Positions 51,113 through 55,633 of a stretch of DNA of 55,633 bases are shown in pieces. Every line of letters begins with the position of its first letter. Position 1 is the first letter of the stretch. Made by a program: the position numbers and the translations under genes. The stretch is from positions 1 through 55,633 of the forward strand of contig JALQUU010000013.1 in assembly GCA_023260655.1 (NCBI GenBank). The letters are read 5' to 3'. Below the pieces are notes generated by a model that was not told the origin of the DNA, did not search any database, and saw only the letters and a list, made by a program, of their open reading frames with translations. Source of the stretch: Paracoccaceae bacterium. Lineage in GTDB: Bacteria > Pseudomonadota > Alphaproteobacteria > Rhodobacterales > Rhodobacteraceae.

Positions 51113-54082
51113 TTACTTGCCCCCGACCGTGAGGGCTTCGTTGATGAGCTGGTTCTGCTCGGCCTTGTGCTTGGAGGCGAGACCCGTTGCGGGCGAGGCA
51201 GACGCGGCGCGGCCAGCGTAGACCGGGCGGGAATGCTTGGCACCGATGCGGGTGAGAACCCATTCGATGTTCGGTTCGACGAAGGTCCAGTAGCCCTGGT
51301 TCTTCGGCTCTTCCTGACACCAGACCATTTCCGCGTTCTTGAAGCGCTGGAGCTCTTGGGAGAGCGACTGCGCGGGGAACGGATAGAACTGTTCGAGGCG
51401 GAGGAGGTAGACATCGTCGAGACCGCGGGCGTCACGCTCTTCGAGGAGGTCGTAGTAAACCTTGCCGGAGCACATGACGACGCGCTTGATCTCTGCGTCG
51501 GGCTTGAGGTTCATCTCCGAGTGGCCCTTCTGCGCGTCGTCCCAGAGGACGCGGTGGAAGGAGGAACCGGTGGTGAAATCCTCGACATCTGAGATGGCCA
51601 TCTTGTGACGCAGGAGCGATTTCGGCGTCATCAGGATGAGCGGCTTACGGAACGAGCGGTGCAGCTGGCGACGCAGGATGTGGAAGTAGTTCGCAGGCGT
51701 CGAGCAGTTGGCCACGATCCAGTTATCGCCACCGCACATTTGCAGGAAGCGCTCGGGGCGGGCCGAGGAGTGCTCGGGGCCTTGGCCTTCGTAGCCATGC
51801 GGCAGGAGCACCACGAGGCCGGACATGCGGAGCCACTTCGATTCACCCGAGGAGACGAACTGGTCGAACATGATCTGCGCGCCGTTGGCGAAGTCGCCGA
51901 ACTGGGCTTCCCACATGGTAAGCGCGTTCGGTTCTGCCAGCGAGTAGCCGTATTCGAAGCCGAGCACCGCGTATTCGGATAGCATCGAGTCGATGACTTC
52001 GTAGCGGGCCTGACCTTCGCGGATGTGGTTCAGCGGGTAGTAACGCTCTTCGGTTTCCTGATCGACGATACCGGAGTGGCGCTGCGAGAAGGTGCCGCGC
52101 GTTGCGTCCTGACCTGCGAGGCGGACGGGGTAGCCTTCGAGAAGGAGCGAGCCGAAGGCCAGCGCTTCGCCCGTAGCCCAGTCGAAGCCCTTGCCGGTTT
52201 CGAACATGGCCTTCTTAGTGTCGAGGAGGCGTTCCACGGTCTTGTGGACCTTGTGGGTGTCCGGCACGCGGGTGAGCGATGCGCCCACGGATTTCAGCGT
52301 TTCATCGCTGATTGCAGTGGTGCCGCGCTGGTACTTGTCTTCCTTGTCGCGGTCTAGGTGCGACCAGCGGCCATCGAGCCAGTCGGCCTTGTTGGGGCGG
52401 TATTCTTTCGCCGCCTCGAAGGCTTCGTTGAGCTGCGCTTGGAAAGCGGCCTTCATATCCTCGATTTCGCCCTCGGGGATGAGGCCATCGGCCACGAGGC
52501 GCTCGGTGTAGAGCGTGAGCGTGGTTTTCTGCTTCTTGATGCGGTTGTACATCGCCGGGTTCGTGAACATCGGCTCGTCGCCTTCGTTGTGACCGAAGCG
52601 GCGGTAGCAGAAGATGTCGATCACGACGTCCTTGTGGAACTTCTGGCGGAACTCGGTGGCCACTTTCGCCGCGTGCACCACGGCTTCCGGATCGTCCCCG
52701 TTCACGTGGAAGATCGGGGCTTCCACCATGAGGGCGATGTCGGTCGGGTAGGGCGAGGAGCGCGAGAAGTGCGGCGCGGTGGTGAAGCCGATCTGGTTGT
52801 TCACCACGATATGGATGGTGCCGCCCGTGCGGTGGCCTTTGAGGCCGGAGAGACCGAAGCATTCCGCGACAACGCCCTGACCTGCGAAGGCGGCGTCGCC
52901 GTGCAGGAGGATCGAGAGCACCTTGGTGCGATCAACGTCGTTGAGTTGGTCTTGCTTGGCGCGGACCTTGCCGATCACCACGGGGTTCACCGCTTCGAGG
53001 TGCGAGGGGTTCGCGGTGAGCGAGAGGTGGACGGTGTGGCCGTCGAAGGTGCGGTCCGAGGAGGCGCCGAGGTGGTATTTCACGTCGCCCGAACCATCGA
53101 CTTCGTCCGGCTTGAAGGAACCGCCCTGGAATTCGTTCAGGATGGCCTTGTAGGGCTTGCCCATCACGTTCGCGAGAACGTTGAGGCGGCCACGGTGGGG
53201 CATGCCGATGACGATTTCCTGCACGCCGAGATTGCCGCCGCGCTTGATGATCTGTTCCATCGCGGGGATCAGCGCTTCGCCGCCATCAAGGCCGAAACGC
53301 TTGGTGCCCATGAACTTCACATGGAGGAATTTCTCGAAGCCTTCGGCCTCGACCATCTTGTTGAGGATGGCTTTACGGCCTTCACGGGTGAAGGTGATTT
53401 CCTTCCCGTAGCCTTCGATACGTTCCTTGAGCCAGCCTGCTTCCTCGGGGTTCGAGATGTGCATGTACTGGAGCGCGAAGGTGCCGCAATAGGTGCGCTT
53501 CACGATGTCGATGATCTGGCGCATCGTGGCGTGGGTGAGGCCCAGCACGTTGTCGATGAAGATCGGGCGGTCCATGTCGGCGTCGGTGAAGCCGTAGGAG
53601 GCGGGATCAAGCTCGGGGTGCGGGGTGTGGTCGCGCATGCCGAGGGGGTCGATATCGGCGATGAGGTGACCGCGGATACGGTAGGCGCGGATGATCATGA
53701 GAGCGCGGATCGAGTCGATCACGGCGCGCTGGATCTGTTCGGCGGAAAGCTGGACGCCTGCGTCAGCGGCTTTCTCGGCGATCTTCTTGCCTGCGGCCTT
53801 GCCTTCGGCACCGGCAGCGGTGGACCAGAGGCCGGTCAGGGCGGAGGTGAGATCATCGGATGGCTGCGGCGGCCAATCGCTGCGGCCCCAAGAGGCGCCA
53901 GCGGCTTCGCGCTTCACATCGAGATCGGCGTCGCCCAGTGCGCGGAAAAATTCTGCCCAAGTGGCATCGACCGAGTTCGGATCCTGCGCGTAACGCGCGT
54001 GGAGCTGCTCGAGATACTCGGCATTGTGCCCTTGCATGAAGGACGAGGCGTGGAAGGCGGTGTTGGGGGTCTGTTCAGTCAT
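51113..54082 (-). CDS. sucA: 2-oxoglutarate dehydrogenase E1
   Basis: Thiamine-diphosphate decarboxylase of the complex. The 989-residue protein begins with the E1o N-terminal helix that contacts E2 (YLEQLHARYAQDPNSVDATWAEFFRALG). Catalytic regions include GMPHRGRLNVLANVMGKP, the TPP motif HGDAAFAGQGVVAECFGLSGL with IVVNNQIGFTT, and the PYR-domain motifs FSQRHSGIVDQETEERYYPL and LPHGYEGQGPEHSSARPERFL. ATG at 54082 with TGAGGA upstream. It follows a 55-aa gene by 11 bases and precedes sucB by three. Confidence 0.96.
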   Translation of the reverse strand: MTEQTPNTAFHASSFMQGHNAEYLEQLHARYAQDPNSVDATWAEFFRALGDADLDVKREAAGASWGRSDWPPQPSDDLTSALTGLWSTAAGAEGKAAGKKIAEKAADAGVQLSAEQIQRAVIDSIRALMIIRAYRIRGHLIADIDPLGMRDHTPHPELDPASYGFTDADMDRPIFIDNVLGLTHATMRQIIDIVKRTYCGTFALQYMHISNPEEAGWLKERIEGYGKEITFTREGRKAILNKMVEAEGFEKFLHVKFMGTKRFGLDGGEALIPAMEQIIKRGGNLGVQEIVIGMPHRGRLNVLANVMGKPYKAILNEFQGGSFKPDEVDGSGDVKYHLGASSDRTFDGHTVHLSLTANPSHLEAVNPVVIGKVRAKQDQLNDVDRTKVLSILLHGDAAFAGQGVVAECFGLSGLKGHRTGGTIHIVVNNQIGFTTAPHFSRSSPYPTDIALMVEAPIFHVNGDDPEAVVHAAKVATEFRQKFHKDVVIDIFCYRRFGHNEGDEPMFTNPAMYNRIKKQKTTLTLYTERLVADGLIPEGEIEDMKAAFQAQLNEAFEAAKEYRPNKADWLDGRWSHLDRDKEDKYQRGTTAISDETLKSVGASLTRVPDTHKVHKTVERLLDTKKAMFETGKGFDWATGEALAFGSLLLEGYPVRLAGQDATRGTFSQRHSGIVDQETEERYYPLNHIREGQARYEVIDSMLSEYAVLGFEYGYSLAEPNALTMWEAQFGDFANGAQIMFDQFVSSGESKWLRMSGLVVLLPHGYEGQGPEHSSARPERFLQMCGGDNWIVANCSTPANYFHILRRQLHRSFRKPLILMTPKSLLRHKMAISDVEDFTTGSSFHRVLWDDAQKGHSEMNLKPDAEIKRVVMCSGKVYYDLLEERDARGLDDVYLLRLEQFYPFPAQSLSQELQRFKNAEMVWCQEEPKNQGYWTFVEPNIEWVLTRIGAKHSRPVYAGRAASASPATGLASKHKAEQNQLINEALTVGGK

Positions 54083-54093
54083 CTGATGCGTCC

Positions 54094-54260
54094 TCAGCGA
54101 GAGGTCAGGGTGAAAATTTCACCGGTTTCCCGGTGTAGTTCGGCCACCCGCCCGGAAGGGAGGGAGGCCGACAGGATCATGGCGAGACAGCCGATCAGGA
54201 CAAGAAAGAGCAGCACCGCGGGACGTTCTTCTGCAGAAAACGTGCCGCGCTTCATGCCCA

Positions 54261-54261
<1 letters not shown>
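54094..54261 (-). CDS. 55-aa single-pass membrane protein between sucD and sucA
   Basis: Minus-strand frame of 55 codons starting in a TAATG overlap with the sucD stop (ATG 54261; a second ATG at 54255) and ending with TGA 11 bases before sucA. The protein is MGMKRGTFSAEERPA, then one hydrophobic helix VLLFLVLIGCLAMILSASL, then a charged tail SGRVAELHRETGEIFTLTSR. Its tight coupling to sucD and position inside the operon argue that it is real. Function unknown; it might tether the complex or a subunit to the membrane. Confidence 0.7.
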
Positions 54262-55145
<884 letters not shown>

Positions 55146-55149
55146 TTTC

Positions 55150-55473
55150 TTACCCCTTCACGGCCTTGACGATCTTCTGGGCGGCATCGGCGAGGTTGTC
55201 GCCCGCGATGACGTTCAGACCGGAATTTGAGATGATTTCCTTGCCCTTCTCGACGTTCGTGCCTTCGAGGCGCACGACCAGCGGAACCTGCAGGCCAACC
55301 TCTTTCACGGCGGCGATAACGCCTTCCGCGATGACGTCGCAGCGCATGATGCCGCCGAAGATGTTGACGAGGATGCCCTGCACGTTCGGGTCAGAGGTGA
55401 TGATCTTGAACGCTTCGGTGACCTTTTCCTTGGTCGCCCCGCCGCCCACATCGAGGAAGTTGGCAGGCTCGGC
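55150..55473 (-). CDS. sucC: Succinyl-CoA synthetase beta subunit, C-terminal 107 residues only
   Basis: The last part of the beta subunit: [40 protein letters not shown] and [21 protein letters not shown] are diagnostic. Directly upstream in the same open frame, SucC should read NGAGLAMATMD...GG, but the sequence instead reads [10 protein letters not shown] from another family. The frame stays open across the join, so an ORF caller would not notice. The true start and about 290 residues are missing from the window. Confidence 0.9.
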   Translation of the reverse strand, partial: AEPANFLDVGGGATKEKVTEAFKIITSDPNVQGILVNIFGGIMRCDVIAEGVIAAVKEVGLQVPLVVRLEGTNVEKGKEIISNSGLNVIAGDNLADAAQKIVKAVKG

Positions 55474-55633
55474 GCCGTCGAGGTGATACATGCTCATCAG
55501 CACCTCTGCCCGAGGCGGCGTGGTGTTGTGGAGCGGCTTTAACGTGCCGGGAATTGGCCACGCCCGCAGGTCGCCATCGCCCTGATCCCAGATCAGACCC
55601 GTTTCGTGGACGTCTTCGCCGCAAATATCGAGC
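55474..55633 (-). CDS. Glutamine-synthetase-family N-terminal fragment joined to sucC
   Basis: Minus-strand translation from the window edge is [20 protein letters not shown], then [20 protein letters not shown], then [13 protein letters not shown]. The pattern TGLIWD.GD.D...WP.PGTL.P..NT.PP...VLM.MY.LDGTP is that of the N-terminal beta-grasp domain of GS-family (glutamine/gamma-glutamylamide synthetase) enzymes of this bacterial group. It breaks after LDG, exactly where SucC sequence takes over. It is either an assembly chimera or a real deletion fusion; the first is far more likely given the core role of sucC. Confidence 0.65.

Noticed and set aside
49445-51592. 715-codon plus-strand frame
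   Set aside because: Shadow of sucB/sucA, rich in Gly/His/Ala low complexity from the reverse of lipoyl and linker codons.

Overview
The window reads as a high-GC alphaproteobacterial chromosome segment, most likely Rhodobacterales (Roseobacter/Rhodobacter group). The signs are the gene pairings (tlpA/argH, rsmE/ubiA, argH-lipoprotein-DUF2834-lysA, ftsE-ftsX-plsC, sucC-sucD-orf-sucA-sucB-lpd), a TIGR02302 family protein, a 2-oxoglutarate dehydrogenase E2 with two lipoyl domains, a GCS2-type gshA, a ureD-A-B-C-E-F-G cluster, and two dispersed intergenic repeat families. No rRNA, tRNA, CRISPR, prophage or transposase gene was recognised.

Both ends look like assembly artefacts. At the left, 445-473 is an Illumina adapter remnant that splices a cytochrome locus (cytochrome c' end, then a diheme cytochrome c start) onto the middle of rpsA. 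At the right, the sucC reading frame runs near 55,474 into sequence that reads as a glutamine synthetase N-terminal domain. Gene order outside 474-55,470 should not be trusted.

Layout. 474-4,500: rpsA (partial), a DoxX-like membrane protein, a BLUF blue-light sensor divergent from a sulfotransferase, and ispE. 4,490-16,600: a TPR protein, a frameshifted SGNH lipoprotein, a lipoprotein with gshA, rsmE with a small membrane protein, ubiA, an OmpA/BON envelope protein coupled to a coiled-coil membrane protein, an SCP2 protein, moaE-moaD-pgsA, and a polyprenyl diphosphate synthase. ubiA and the synthase both serve ubiquinone. 16,600-23,700: a DUF2007 protein, a TrmN6-like methyltransferase, YdcH, a DMT exporter, a VOC dioxygenase, phaB and phaA (polyhydroxybutyrate precursor synthesis), a degenerate EAL protein and tag. 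23,647-28,722: a complete urease operon on the minus strand with an extra 61-aa His-containing membrane protein between ureA and ureB.

29,018-35,838 is the most accessory-looking part: a TPP-dependent acetolactate-synthase-like enzyme, a methyltransferase, a LysR regulator divergent from an acyl-CoA dehydrogenase/class III CoA-transferase pair, an AT-rich 364-base spacer with a large hairpin, a truncated Hint-type secreted protein, and an unrecognised gene.

35,902-46,555: tlpA-like divergent from argH, two tiny tandem lipoproteins, DUF2834, lysA, TIGR02302, a zinc-ribbon membrane protein, ftsE-ftsX-plsC and a PNPOx-like protein. 46,609-55,470: lpd, a glycosyltransferase, a MAPEG protein, sucB, sucA, a 55-aa membrane protein, sucD and the end of sucC, all on the minus strand, forming the 2-oxoglutarate to succinate step of the TCA cycle.

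The most novel non-coding signal is a 53-bp element present twice (13,766-13,818 and 48,011-48,063, inverted). It is a perfect 10-bp palindrome followed by three 11-bp tandem units.
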